Positions 9,009-17,486 of a stretch of DNA of 64,000 nt are shown in pieces. The notes under the pieces were generated by a model, which was not told the DNA's origin, searched no databases, and saw only the letters and a list, made by a program, of their open reading frames with translations. The stretch lies in assembly GCF_000737765.1 (NCBI RefSeq), contig NZ_JPRI01000002.1:620001-684000 (forward strand), given 5' to 3'. The position numbers and the translations under genes are program-made. This stretch comes from Chryseobacterium vrystaatense (GTDB lineage Bacteria > Bacteroidota > Bacteroidia > Flavobacteriales > Weeksellaceae). Positions within the stretch are counted from its first letter, which is position 1; every line of letters begins with the position of its first letter.

Positions 9009-10109
9009 CTAGAATAGAAAAGGATAATCTGTATACCCTCTGGCATCACCTCCTCCGAATAGTGTATGCGGATCGCTGATCTCATTCAGGACAGCATTCT
9101 GCAGCACTCGTTCAGGATAATCAGGATTGGTCAGGAACTTTCTTCCAAAACCGATAAGGTCTACCAGATTCTGTTCCAACAGTTCTTCCCCTTCAGACGG
9201 CGTTTTATTTCCTGTAGCGATGATTGTATTTTTGAATTTATATCTCAACTCCTTTCTGAACAGATATGGAATTCCAGGGGCATCATCCCAGTCGGCTTCA
9301 CATAAATGAATATATGCAACTCCCAGTTCATTAAGTTTTTCGGCGGCCAGCATAGTGGTTTCCAGTATTTCAGGATCATCCATATCTTTAAATTTAATAA
9401 AGGGAGAAAGCCTTACGCCTGTTCGTTCTTTGCCCACAGTTTTAATCACAGCTTCGGTCACCTCAATCAGAAAACGGATCCTGTTTTCTATATTTCCCCC
9501 ATATTCATCAGTTCTTATATTGGAATTTCCCCGCAAAAACTGGTCGATAAGATAGCCGTTGGCTCCATGAATCTCCACTCCGTCAAAACCAGCATCGATG
9601 GCATTTTTTGCACCTGTCGCAAAATCATGGATGGTCTGGTCAATCTCCGCTTTTGTCATTGCTTTCGGCTCTTCTACCGGAATAAAAGCAGCGTCTCCGT
9701 TTGATGCTCCGTCAAAAATATATACATTGGTATTGCCTGCTATCAGAGCGGAGGGGGCTAAAGGCTGCAAACCATTGATTCGGGAAGACGACACCCTGCC
9801 TACATGCCAGAGCTGCAAAAACATCCTGCCTCCCTTCTCATGCACAGCATCTGTTACTTTTTTCCATCCTTCGGTTTGTTCTTTCGTATAGATCCCCGGA
9901 GTTCTGGCATATCCCATTCCCTGAAGTGAAATTTGAGCAGCTTCAGAAATTATAAGCCCTGCAGAAGCACGCTGTCCATAATATTCTGCCATCAGGCTGT
10001 TAGGAACTTCACCAGGTTCTGAGGAACGGCTTCGGGTCATCGGAGCCATTATGAATCGGTTGCTTAGCTGGATATCATTCAGTTGATACGGTTGAAATAA
10101 TTTTTTCAT
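9009..10109 (-). CDS. Old Yellow Enzyme family alkene/N-ethylmaleimide reductase
   Basis: FMN- and NAD(P)H-dependent ene-reductase acting on electrophilic alkenes and nitro compounds, usually a detoxification role. Motifs include NRFIMAPMTRSRS (FMN site), LQLWHVGRVS, the active-site pair in FDGVEIHGANGYLIDQFLR, and GFGRKFLTNPDYP at the C-terminus. Length (366 aa) is typical of the NemA group. It is a single gene; a possible minus-strand -7 box (CTACTTTTG) lies near 10148. Confidence 0.9.
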   Translation of the reverse strand: MKKLFQPYQLNDIQLSNRFIMAPMTRSRSSEPGEVPNSLMAEYYGQRASAGLIISEAAQISLQGMGYARTPGIYTKEQTEGWKKVTDAVHEKGGRMFLQLWHVGRVSSSRINGLQPLAPSALIAGNTNVYIFDGASNGDAAFIPVEEPKAMTKAEIDQTIHDFATGAKNAIDAGFDGVEIHGANGYLIDQFLRGNSNIRTDEYGGNIENRIRFLIEVTEAVIKTVGKERTGVRLSPFIKFKDMDDPEILETTMLAAEKLNELGVAYIHLCEADWDDAPGIPYLFRKELRYKFKNTIIATGNKTPSEGEELLEQNLVDLIGFGRKFLTNPDYPERVLQNAVLNEISDPHTLFGGGDARGYTDYPFLF

Positions 10110-10235
10110 ACGATAATTTTTTTTATGGTTGTCCTCAATTGTACATACAAAAGTAGAGTAAAGACCAGGCTTGTTAGTTGTAAAAAATTATTCCATATTT
10201 GTAAAAATCAATCGTACTGATCATTGATTTTGAAC

Positions 10236-10270
10236 ATAAAAAAAACTGCTCTCACAAGAAAGCAGTTTTT
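10236..10270 (-). terminator. terminator of the Rrf2/NAD-binding/MBL operon
   Basis: A 10-bp stem (AAAAACTGCT 10241-10250 with AGCAGTTTTT 10261-10270) is followed on the minus strand by a run of T. It sits 15 bases after the stop of the MBL gene. Confidence 0.8.
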
Positions 10271-10284
10271 ATGTAAAACTATGT

Positions 10285-11460
10285 TTATTTCAGAATTTTT
10301 AAGGTTCCTTTCAGATGGGTGAATGATCCGTTAGGTTCTGCTATATTGGTGTAGATTATATTTTTGTTATAATCCTGAATATGGGTAATATTCGATCCCA
10401 ATTTAGGTTCATGCCAGTATACCATAAAGACATTCTTTGCCACTTCAACAGCGGTGTACTGAACCGTATCTGTATTTCCTTTTACATTTCCGGATACTCC
10501 TGTAAATGACATTTCTTTATTGTTTTTAAAGTCAAGGATGAACTTAAAGGTTCCAAAATCAGCTTCTACTTTATGGCCAATGGCCGGATAGGGTGCCTTC
10601 AGATCCCAACTTATTTCTCCAAAGAAAACTTTCGCTCCCATTTCCAGTTCATCTTTTCCGTGAAGTTCAGGATATTTTTTCACCATAAAATCTACTACAG
10701 CAGAAGAGGTTTTGTTTTCGGTGACTGCCTTTTTATAGTTCTCAAGATAGGTTTTAACAAAATCAAGAGATTGGGGAGACAGAGAGAGCTTTGCAAAATG
10801 AGATGGAACAACCTGCTCAGGTTTTAATGCTTTCATCGCATCAATCTGTGCAATCCACTGATCAATTGCTTTGGTATTCTGCGTATCTGCCATCCAGATA
10901 TGTGAATCCACAGAAACAGAAATACCACCAACCACTGTTTTTAAAGATGGAATCCATACAAAACTGTGAGCCGGATCTTCGGCATTTTGTTTGATCTCAA
11001 TTTTATTTCCTTCCAAATCAGGAATTGAATAGACGGCTTCAGGAATAATGATTTCCGATGGAGCATCTTCTTTAAGCTGAGGTTTCCAAACGGCCATTTT
11101 ATCATCTTTTGAAGCTGCTATCAGATAAGCGGTCTGTGCCGTAGAGATGATCTTTACATTGGGAAATGCTTTTTTAATCACATCAAGACCAAAATAAAAA
11201 TCGGGATCGCTGTGAGAGATAAAAACTGTTCTCAGATTTTTACCTGTTGCTTTGATTTCTTTTACCAATTGCTCTGCATATTGCTTCTGGAACTGCGCAT
11301 CAATCAGCACAGCGTCTTTATCTCCATAAATAATAGTGGAAGTAATAGGGAAAATAGCTTTGGGACCGGGATTATAAACTTTAATCTTTAAGTTCCCTGC
11401 AAACAGAATACTTACAAACCCCAGCAATGTGATCAGTGATAATAATTTCTTTTTTAACAT
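10285..11460 (-). CDS. exported MBL-fold hydrolase with degenerate metal motif and MoaF-like C-terminal domain
   Basis: N-terminal signal peptide (KKKLLSLITLLGFVSILFA), then a metallo-beta-lactamase fold domain to about residue 255. The canonical HxHxDH motif is altered to HSDPDFYFG, so two metal ligands are replaced; activity may be changed or lost. The last 90 residues (FILDFKNNKEMSFTG ... SFTHLKGTLKIL) resemble the small barrel MoaF-type domain. The start was set at 11460 (MLKKKLL) because the open frame upstream runs into the previous gene. It is the last gene of a three-gene operon with a 19-base gap, presumably under Rrf2 control. Substrate unknown. Confidence 0.75.
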   Translation of the reverse strand: MLKKKLLSLITLLGFVSILFAGNLKIKVYNPGPKAIFPITSTIIYGDKDAVLIDAQFQKQYAEQLVKEIKATGKNLRTVFISHSDPDFYFGLDVIKKAFPNVKIISTAQTAYLIAASKDDKMAVWKPQLKEDAPSEIIIPEAVYSIPDLEGNKIEIKQNAEDPAHSFVWIPSLKTVVGGISVSVDSHIWMADTQNTKAIDQWIAQIDAMKALKPEQVVPSHFAKLSLSPQSLDFVKTYLENYKKAVTENKTSSAVVDFMVKKYPELHGKDELEMGAKVFFGEISWDLKAPYPAIGHKVEADFGTFKFILDFKNNKEMSFTGVSGNVKGNTDTVQYTAVEVAKNVFMVYWHEPKLGSNITHIQDYNKNIIYTNIAEPNGSFTHLKGTLKILK

Positions 11461-11479
11461 TGTTGATTTTTTCAGTGGA

Positions 11480-12133
11480 TTAGTATGCAGCAGTAAAACG
11501 CTCACGAATGTGGTTGTTCTGCTCAAGTTCGTCTACCAATACAGCTGCCACATCTTCTACAGAAAGGCGGCTTCTTCCGTTTTCATCAAATACAGGTGTT
11601 TCTAAAGATGTTCTGTATTTACCTGTTCTTTCTCCTACATTTGCCTGATTCATTTCAATTGCAGGGCTGAAAAATGTCCAATCCAGGGTATTGTTTTCTT
11701 TGATCCTGTTTAAATAATCTCTTGCAGCTGTTGCACCCGGTTTATAGGCTTCAGGGAAATCGGGAGTATCTACGATCTGTACATTATCGGGAGTATAAAG
11801 ACTTCCGGCTCCACCAACGACAATCAGTCTTTTTACGCCTGACTTTTCTACTGCTTTTTCAATATTAACGGAACCGTTCAGAAAGTCATTATACAAATTG
11901 GGATTCGTCCAGCCTGCATTGAATGCACTGATTACCGCATCACTTCCCTTCAAAGCTTCTGCAAGCTCTTCTGTATTGTTGACATCAACACTTTTTGCCG
12001 TTACATTTTCTTTTGTTTCTACTTTAGAAGCATCTCTTACTAAAGCTTCTACTGCATATCCTCTTTCTGCCAATTCATTTACTACTTTTTTTCCTACAAA
12101 ACCGGTCGCACCGATTACTGATACTTTTTTCAT
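11480..12133 (-). CDS. NAD(P)-binding oxidoreductase (YwnB/NmrA-like atypical SDR)
   Basis: Rossmann-fold protein of the atypical short-chain dehydrogenase type. The binding motif VIGATGFVGKKVVNEL is at the N-terminus, and the typical LIVVGGAGSLY and WTFFSPAIEM strands follow. There is no YxxxK catalytic pair, as is usual for NAD(P)H-binding sensor-like members. In Bacillus the pair Rrf2-type YwnA and YwnB has the same arrangement, which supports the assignment. A 19-bp palindrome in its upstream gap looks like the regulator binding site. Confidence 0.85.
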   Translation of the reverse strand: MKKVSVIGATGFVGKKVVNELAERGYAVEALVRDASKVETKENVTAKSVDVNNTEELAEALKGSDAVISAFNAGWTNPNLYNDFLNGSVNIEKAVEKSGVKRLIVVGGAGSLYTPDNVQIVDTPDFPEAYKPGATAARDYLNRIKENNTLDWTFFSPAIEMNQANVGERTGKYRTSLETPVFDENGRSRLSVEDVAAVLVDELEQNNHIRERFTAAY

Positions 12134-12156
12134 AATATTTTATTTTAAAATTAAAC

Positions 12157-12175
12157 TGTAATAAAACTTGTTACA
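12157..12175. promoter_or_regulatory. Rrf2 operator, site 1
   Basis: The palindrome TGTAATAAAACTTGTTACA lies between the Rrf2 gene and the NAD-binding gene. It has half-sites TGTAAYAA and TTRTTACA and matches site 2 in 16 of 19 positions when site 2 is read on the other strand; the differences are the three central bases. Confidence 0.75.
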
Positions 12176-12193
12176 TTTATGGTTAAAAAAATT

Positions 12194-12604
12194 TTATTCG
12201 AACTGCTCCGAAAATTCTTTCAGGGATTTATCTCCTAAAAACTGAGTAACCAAAAGATCTGTTTCTTCAAATAATGTATTTAAATGATCATTAATCTCTT
12301 TTCCTACACTGCACGCGGGATTAGGATTCTGATTTTTCTTGCCTAACACTTCTGTATTCTTCACCGCTCTGTAAATCTCCGAGATACTGATCTCACCGGC
12401 ATTCTTAGCAAGCTGGCTTCCCCCATCTTTTCCCTGTCTGCTGGCAATGAGACCTGCTTCTCTTAACACACTGAGCTCCTTTCGGACAATCACCGGATTT
12501 ACATTAATGCTGCCTGCCATCCATTCAGAAGTGAGCCACTCCTGAGGACTTTTTGCCAATAAGGTCATGATATGTATTGCCGTAGCAAATCTTGTATTGT
12601 TCAT
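12194..12604 (-). CDS. Rrf2 family transcriptional regulator
   Basis: Winged-helix repressor of 136 aa with the family start NTRFATAIHIMTLLA, the recognition region NPVIVRKELSVLREAGLIASRQGKDGGSQLAK, and a later region with one cysteine (NPACSVGKEIN). Classic Fe-S Rrf2 proteins have three cysteines; here only one is visible, so it is more likely a thiol or redox sensor like YwnA than an Fe-S regulator. It heads the operon with the NAD-binding and MBL genes. The -7 box (TATCTTTG on the minus strand, 12618-12625) is flanked by palindromes, pointing to autoregulation. Confidence 0.88.
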   Translation of the reverse strand: MNNTRFATAIHIMTLLAKSPQEWLTSEWMAGSINVNPVIVRKELSVLREAGLIASRQGKDGGSQLAKNAGEISISEIYRAVKNTEVLGKKNQNPNPACSVGKEINDHLNTLFEETDLLVTQFLGDKSLKEFSEQFE

Positions 12605-12614
12605 TGTAATTACA
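12605..12614. promoter_or_regulatory. short palindrome at the Rrf2 start
   Basis: TGTAATTACA sits between the -7 box and the start codon and repeats the TGTAA half-site of the two 19-bp sites with no spacer. It could be an extra weak operator. Confidence 0.35.
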
Positions 12615-12639
12615 TGGCAAAGATAGACAAATATTTAAA

Positions 12640-12658
12640 TGTAACAAATATTATTACA
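12640..12658. promoter_or_regulatory. Rrf2 operator, site 2 (autoregulatory)
   Basis: The palindrome TGTAACAAATATTATTACA lies 15-33 bases upstream of the Rrf2 -7 box, covering the -33 region. That position would block polymerase binding. Confidence 0.75.
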
Positions 12659-12670
12659 GTTAAAATTTTC

Positions 12671-13621
12671 TTAAAGAATTAATTTGTCCAGATCCAGCAG
12701 CAGATAATTGATATTCTGATTGATGGTTCTTGTTGCCGACTGCATCTGGTTGAGCATAGCAGCCCGGTTATGAAGGTCATCGGCTCTGTAGAAACCTCCG
12801 TCACTGAAGATCACTGACTGATCGGCTTCTGCTTTTATATCGTCAAACTGATAATGGAGCCATCTTTCCTTCATACTGGTAATAATGGAATGTTCTTCTT
12901 TATTGGAAAATTTTTTCTCTGTGTACATATACCAGATAAAGGGAGGGAAATTCGGCGATTCCAGTTTTTCGCGCCATATATCCCTCAAAAGGTTTCTCTG
13001 ATGGATAAATTCTACTTTCTTCCCTTTTGGATTAAGTGTTGCCAAACCAAAGCCTGCTCCCACGACACCCCCACCGATATCAATGGCATTACTCCATCCT
13101 CCATCCTGTACAATCCCACCCGCGATGGATGCTGCTGCACCGGTTACAATTGAAAAAAGGATCATTTTATTGTTTCTCGAATCATTAAGGTTGTCCACAT
13201 AATTTCCAATCTGCGCTACCCTTTCCCCTTCACAGTCGAATTCTGCAGCTACTGCATCCAATTCTGTAAGTGCAATAGTAATCTTGCTGTTGATTTTACT
13301 TTTAAGCTGTAAAACTTTTACCTGAGCAGTAATCGAGGAATCTTTTTTCAGATTAATAATCTTATGAACTTCATCCAGATTGTCCAGGGCATTTAAAATT
13401 AAAATACTCTGATCAGAGAACGTTCCCTGAAGTTCTCTATTGGCCGATAAGATAGAATCCGAATTATACGAAGGAACTCTATTGCTATAGTTATACTTAA
13501 AAGGTGCTTTACAATAGCTGTCTTTCAGGGTAAGAATATTCTGTCTGATGACCTGGTTCTTTTTGGAAACACAGGAAGTCAGCAGGCCCAATATTGCCAA
13601 AAGGTAAAAGAGTTTTTTCAT
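12671..13621 (-). CDS. lipoprotein of unknown function
   Basis: I do not recognise the family. The N-terminus (KKLFYLLAILGLLTSCVSKKN) is a clear lipoprotein signal with lipobox LTSC, so the mature protein is lipid-anchored at the cell envelope. Residues 40-140 are largely helical. A glycine-rich hydrophobic stretch (VTGAAASIAGGIVQDGGWSNAIDIGGGVVGAGFGLATL, in two parts near 160-205) resembles a membrane-inserting hairpin. The C-terminal part is rich in aromatic residues. It stands alone, upstream of the Rrf2 promoter on the same strand. Confidence 0.7.
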   Translation of the reverse strand: MKKLFYLLAILGLLTSCVSKKNQVIRQNILTLKDSYCKAPFKYNYSNRVPSYNSDSILSANRELQGTFSDQSILILNALDNLDEVHKIINLKKDSSITAQVKVLQLKSKINSKITIALTELDAVAAEFDCEGERVAQIGNYVDNLNDSRNNKMILFSIVTGAAASIAGGIVQDGGWSNAIDIGGGVVGAGFGLATLNPKGKKVEFIHQRNLLRDIWREKLESPNFPPFIWYMYTEKKFSNKEEHSIITSMKERWLHYQFDDIKAEADQSVIFSDGGFYRADDLHNRAAMLNQMQSATRTINQNINYLLLDLDKLIL

Positions 13622-13786
13622 TCAGTCTGTACTTTGCTTTGTGTAACATGGTTGGCTGATCCTAAAGGCGAAATAATTTTATTCCCGATAAAATTGTAAC
13701 CAGATTCTTTAGGTCATGGTATTCCCAAAAGAAATCTTAATCATGTTTGTCCTTTGTAATTGATCAATACGAATATAATACAAATA

Positions 13787-13817
13787 AAAAAATTTACCCG
13801 AATTCGGGTAAATTTTT
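13787..13817 (-). terminator. terminator of the FKBP gene
   Basis: Palindrome AATTTACCCG / CGGGTAAATT around GAATTC-type centre (13791-13814) with a T-run on the minus strand. It starts about 20 bases after the stop. Confidence 0.85.
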
Positions 13818-13836
13818 AATCTATTTTTAAGCAAAA

Positions 13837-14271
13837 TTATTTTATATCCAATAATTCTACTTCGAAAACTAGTGTAGAATTTGGGCCAATTTCTTTGCTG
13901 ATCTGCTGATCTCCATACGCTAAATGTGGAGGAAGAATCAATCTCCATTTGCTTCCAACAGGCATTAACTGAAGCGCTTCTGTCCAACCTTTAATCACCT
14001 TGTTTAAAGGGAAAGATGCAGGCGTTCCTCTTTTTACAGAGCTGTCAAAGACTTTACCAGAAATGGTAGTTCCGTGGTAATGGCATTTCACTGTGGATTT
14101 CGGTCCTGGTTTTGGTCCATCTCCTTCGGTAATGATTTCGTACTGCAAACCGCTGGGCAATTGTACAACACTTTCTCTCTTACCATATTCCACCATGTAT
14201 TCCTTACCATCGTTAAGGTTCTTTTCTGCCAGTTCTTTTTTCTTTTTAAATAACATATCTGCTACTCCCAT
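13837..14271 (-). CDS. FKBP-type peptidyl-prolyl cis-trans isomerase
   Basis: Folding catalyst for prolyl bonds. The C-terminal 100 residues form a complete FKBP domain: LPSGLQYEIITEGDGPKPGPKSTVKCHYHGT..., FDSSVKRGTPASFPLNKVIKGW, PVGSKWRLILPPHLAYG and NSTLVFEVELLDI. It has only a short charged N-terminal extension and no signal peptide, so it is probably cytosolic, unlike the dimeric periplasmic Mip type. A minus-strand -7 box (TATCTTTG) lies at 14288-14295. Confidence 0.93.
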   Translation of the reverse strand: MGVADMLFKKKKELAEKNLNDGKEYMVEYGKRESVVQLPSGLQYEIITEGDGPKPGPKSTVKCHYHGTTISGKVFDSSVKRGTPASFPLNKVIKGWTEALQLMPVGSKWRLILPPHLAYGDQQISKEIGPNSTLVFEVELLDIK

Positions 14272-14451
14272 TGTTGATATTTTTTACAAAGATAGTGGTT
14301 TTTGAAAAAAGGATAGATACCGGTTTGTTTAGTTGCTGGTTATCAGGATTGAGAAAGAAGAATCGCCCTATTTCCTCAAAATTCAAATAATTTTAATATT
14401 GTGTTAACGCAGATTCAGAAACTTGGCGTTATAATTGAATTTAAAAACTAA

Positions 14452-15450
14452 ATGCCACAACCACTAAAATATAATAAGAAATTTGATGAGCTCACTGAAG
14501 AGGAAAAAGAACTTCTGGAAATCAATAAAAAAACGATTGCAGACTTCGTTGAACAGTCCTCTTCCATAAGCGATGTCAATTATGCCACCAGAAATGCCCA
14601 TGCCAAAACATATGCTGCAGCTGACGGCACATTTTTTATCGATAAAAATATTCCTGAAGAGCTCCTTCCGTTTTTTGACAGTGAAAAATTTGACCTTACG
14701 ATAAGGCTTTCTAACGCGAACCTAAAAATTAAAAATACAGAGAAAGATGTTCCTGCTTACGGATTTGCCGTAAAGATAAAAGACGAAAAAGGCGGATTGA
14801 TTGCTAATTTCCCTTTGGTTAATTTCCCTTTATTTCCAACGAATTCAGTATCTCACTTTCTGAAACTGTTTACTGCTGTGAACCGGTTTTATATAAAAAA
14901 ATGGAGCAGTTTCTTTTCATTGGCAACGCAGGCTGTGAAAATAATTCCTTCAGTTTTTACGATATCATTTGTCAGAAATACGATTAAACTGCTGAGTAAA
15001 AGAAATGATTTCATCCTGTCTTTTGATTATCATTCTGTCGGAGCTTACCGTCTTGGTGATTACATGATCAAGATCAAACTGGTTCCAAAATCTACAGATA
15101 AAAACTTCGGCAAAAAATTAAAGATGAAAGAGGCTCTTACAAGTTATTTCAGTGACCATGACTATGCTGCAGATGTTCTGATTCAGTTTTGTTATGATCT
15201 GAAAGACCAGCCGATCAACAGACTGAATGTGGAGTGGAAAAATTCACCCTATATTAAAATCGGAGAAGTAAAAATAAACCAAGGTCAGCTCCTGAATCCA
15301 CGCGATTGCACCAATGAATTATTATCATTCAATCCGTTTGAAAGCAAGATTTTTTTCCAGCCTGTCGGAAAGATTCAGAAACTGCGTGATGAGGCCTATA
15401 AAGTTTCAATGCAGACGAGGAGAAAGATCAATAAGCTGTTGCATGGATGA
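14452..15450 (+). CDS. catalase-fold haem protein
   Basis: Catalase-superfamily protein of 332 aa. Visible blocks are NAHAKTYAAADGTFFI (matching the distal-side His region), FDLTIRLSNANL, AYGFAVKIKDEKG, NFPLVNFPLF and, near the end, KLRDEAYKVSMQTRRK, where a Tyr followed by Arg could be the proximal haem ligand region. It is much shorter than true catalases (about 480 aa) and belongs with the minimal catalase-related group, which act more like peroxidases. No signal peptide. Single gene ending in a strong hairpin. Confidence 0.7.
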   Translation: MPQPLKYNKKFDELTEEEKELLEINKKTIADFVEQSSSISDVNYATRNAHAKTYAAADGTFFIDKNIPEELLPFFDSEKFDLTIRLSNANLKIKNTEKDVPAYGFAVKIKDEKGGLIANFPLVNFPLFPTNSVSHFLKLFTAVNRFYIKKWSSFFSLATQAVKIIPSVFTISFVRNTIKLLSKRNDFILSFDYHSVGAYRLGDYMIKIKLVPKSTDKNFGKKLKMKEALTSYFSDHDYAADVLIQFCYDLKDQPINRLNVEWKNSPYIKIGEVKINQGQLLNPRDCTNELLSFNPFESKIFFQPVGKIQKLRDEAYKVSMQTRRKINKLLHG

Positions 15451-15531
15451 TGAATTCGTCAATAGTCTATTGTGAATAATTTTCAATAAAATATGTTCCT
15501 GAGCTTTATATTTATCCAGTGAATTTTTAGA

Positions 15532-15572
15532 AATAAAAAAGGCTTTACAGATTGTAAAGCCTTTCCTTATTA
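15532..15572. terminator. bidirectional terminator
   Basis: A 12-bp stem (AAAGGCTTTACA 15538-15549 and TGTAAAGCCTTT 15553-15564) has an A-run before and a pyrimidine-rich stretch after. It lies between the convergent catalase-fold and TerC genes and is strongest for the minus strand. Confidence 0.85.
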
Positions 15573-15588
15573 TATGTTTTTGATATTC

Positions 15589-16629
15589 TTATTTTTCTGA
15601 TTTTTCTTTTGCATCATCTTCTTTTTCAGGGAACATAATGGATATAAGAACAGAAAGTACCAATACCCCTCCTACGATTCCCAATGAAACCGGAGACGGA
15701 ATATGAATCCATGGTGCAATCAGCATTTTCACCCCGATAAATGACAGGATAATAGCCAGCCCGTAAGGAAGCTTGCTGAACATATGGATAAAGTTCGCCA
15801 ACAGGAAATATAATGATCTCAATCCTAAGATCGCGAAAATATTGGATGTATACAGGATGAAAGGGTCATTTGAAATAGCAAAGATCGCAGGAATAGAGTC
15901 TACTGCGAAAAGAACGTCAGTAAATTCAATAACCCCTACCACTACTAAAAGCGGTGTTGCCATTTTGATTCCGTTTTGGATTGTGAAGAACTTATCACCA
16001 TCATAATTATCGGATACTTTCCAGAAACTTTTAATCAATCTTGCACCAGCCGTATTGCTGTAGTCTTCATCATCATCGTCGCCTCCGTCACCCCAGGATT
16101 TGATCCCGGCATACACAAGGAACAGACCGAAGAGAGCCATTACTACATTGATTTGTACTGCTTTTCCAAAAATATTCATTTCAGGAAGGTAAGTAAGGTT
16201 GATAAGTCCTACTCCCGCGAAGATAAAGATCGCTCTGAAAATCAGTGCCCCAATAATTCCCCAGAAGAGAACTTTGTGATGAAGGTATTTCGGAACTTTA
16301 AAGAACCCGAAAACAAGGATAAATACGAATAAGTTATCCACAGAAAGGGCCTTTTCAATCCAATAGGCGGCCTGATACTGTGTAAATTTCTCTACGGCCA
16401 CTGCGTGGCTCTCAGGACTTCCATCTGTATTGAAAACCCAGTACACTACTCCTGAGAATATCATGGATAATGAAATCCATACGATAGACCAGATGGTAGC
16501 TTCTTTGGACGATACTTCATGGCTTTTTTTGTTGAATACTCCTAAATCCAGGAGAAGCATGATAACGACTGTTACCGCAAATCCCCACACCAAGCCCGGG
16601 TGCAATTCTAAAATACTTTGATGTTCCAC
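15589..16629 (-). CDS. TerC/Alx family integral membrane protein
   Basis: Multi-pass inner membrane protein (about nine hydrophobic segments) of the TerC/Alx family, linked to metal ion export (Mn in characterised members) and tellurite/stress systems. Family motifs SVDNLFVFILVFGFFKVP, TPLLVVVGVIEFTDVLFAVDSIPAIFAI and LGLRSLYFLLANF are intact. An acidic cytosolic loop (DGGDDDDEDYS, near residue 185) could bind metal. It follows the Ter operon on the same strand after a 175-bp gap, so it is functionally linked but perhaps transcribed separately. The gap holds an inverted repeat (AATAGATCAATAAG and CTTATTGATTATCTATT). Confidence 0.88.
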   Translation of the reverse strand: MEHQSILELHPGLVWGFAVTVVIMLLLDLGVFNKKSHEVSSKEATIWSIVWISLSMIFSGVVYWVFNTDGSPESHAVAVEKFTQYQAAYWIEKALSVDNLFVFILVFGFFKVPKYLHHKVLFWGIIGALIFRAIFIFAGVGLINLTYLPEMNIFGKAVQINVVMALFGLFLVYAGIKSWGDGGDDDDEDYSNTAGARLIKSFWKVSDNYDGDKFFTIQNGIKMATPLLVVVGVIEFTDVLFAVDSIPAIFAISNDPFILYTSNIFAILGLRSLYFLLANFIHMFSKLPYGLAIILSFIGVKMLIAPWIHIPSPVSLGIVGGVLVLSVLISIMFPEKEDDAKEKSEK

Positions 16630-16804
16630 TTCAGTTTATGTTATTATATGATAAAAGCAATAGATGTACAGTATGCACAAATATTGCTAATTTTTAATGT
16701 TTTTATTTTGATATCAATAGATCAATAAGTTTTTAGCCAAAGCCCATAAAATTATTCATTTTTTTCGAATAAACCAAAGCCCATTCTTATTGATTATCTA
16801 TTCG

Positions 16805-17413
16805 TTATAAATAGTTGGCCTGAACAGTCTGAATTGTCTGTTCCAGCTTTCTGTCTGAAGTAGGATCCCCAATTGCATTGAACTTCCACTCGCCGTTTCT
16901 TTTGTAGAAAACACCCATTACCATAGCAACGTGTCCTTTGAAAGAAGCATCATTGGCAATATCATATTTAGCGAAAACCTCTCTTACATTGGTAGGAGTT
17001 CCTTCGTAAATACGGATAGAAGCAAAAGGGATCGTTCCGAAATCCTGTCCCTGATAGCTGTTCAGTACCAATGCAACGTGCTCTACATTCGGCTCCAGCT
17101 GGCTGAAATCTACAGTGATCACTTCATTGTCTAATCCATCATCTCCGTTTACATCTCCGGTAAGGTCATCACCACTATGTTTTACAGAACCGTTTCTTGA
17201 TTTCAGGTTTCCGAAATAAATCACTTCTGTAAGCGTTTTGTTTGAATCAAATAAAATACAGCTTCCATCTAAGTCTACTGCTTCCTTTTTGGTTCCGAAA
17301 AGCCCTTTTTTCTCGATTGCTCCCCAGTTGATTCCCACACAGGCTTGGGTAAGCTCAGCTCCGTTTTCCTTTTTAAGGTTTATTCTTTGACCTTTTTGTA
17401 AGTTAATAGCCAT
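16805..17413 (-). CDS. TerD family protein (first paralogue)
   Basis: Calcium-binding stress protein of the TerD/TerE/TerZ group, start set at MAINLQKGQRINL (17413) because this start is shared word for word with the second TerD gene. Acidic Ca-binding motif DLDGSCILFD and loop GDVNGDDGLDNEVITVDF are present. It carries an insertion after GLFGTKKEA compared with the 185-aa paralogue. Last gene of the operon. Confidence 0.88.
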   Translation of the reverse strand: MAINLQKGQRINLKKENGAELTQACVGINWGAIEKKGLFGTKKEAVDLDGSCILFDSNKTLTEVIYFGNLKSRNGSVKHSGDDLTGDVNGDDGLDNEVITVDFSQLEPNVEHVALVLNSYQGQDFGTIPFASIRIYEGTPTNVREVFAKYDIANDASFKGHVAMVMGVFYKRNGEWKFNAIGDPTSDRKLEQTIQTVQANYL

Positions 17414-17486
17414 CTTTTTATGTTTATTGTTGTTATTTATATTTAGCAAATGTGCTCATCAGCCTATTTACTTATCAAATTCCGTA

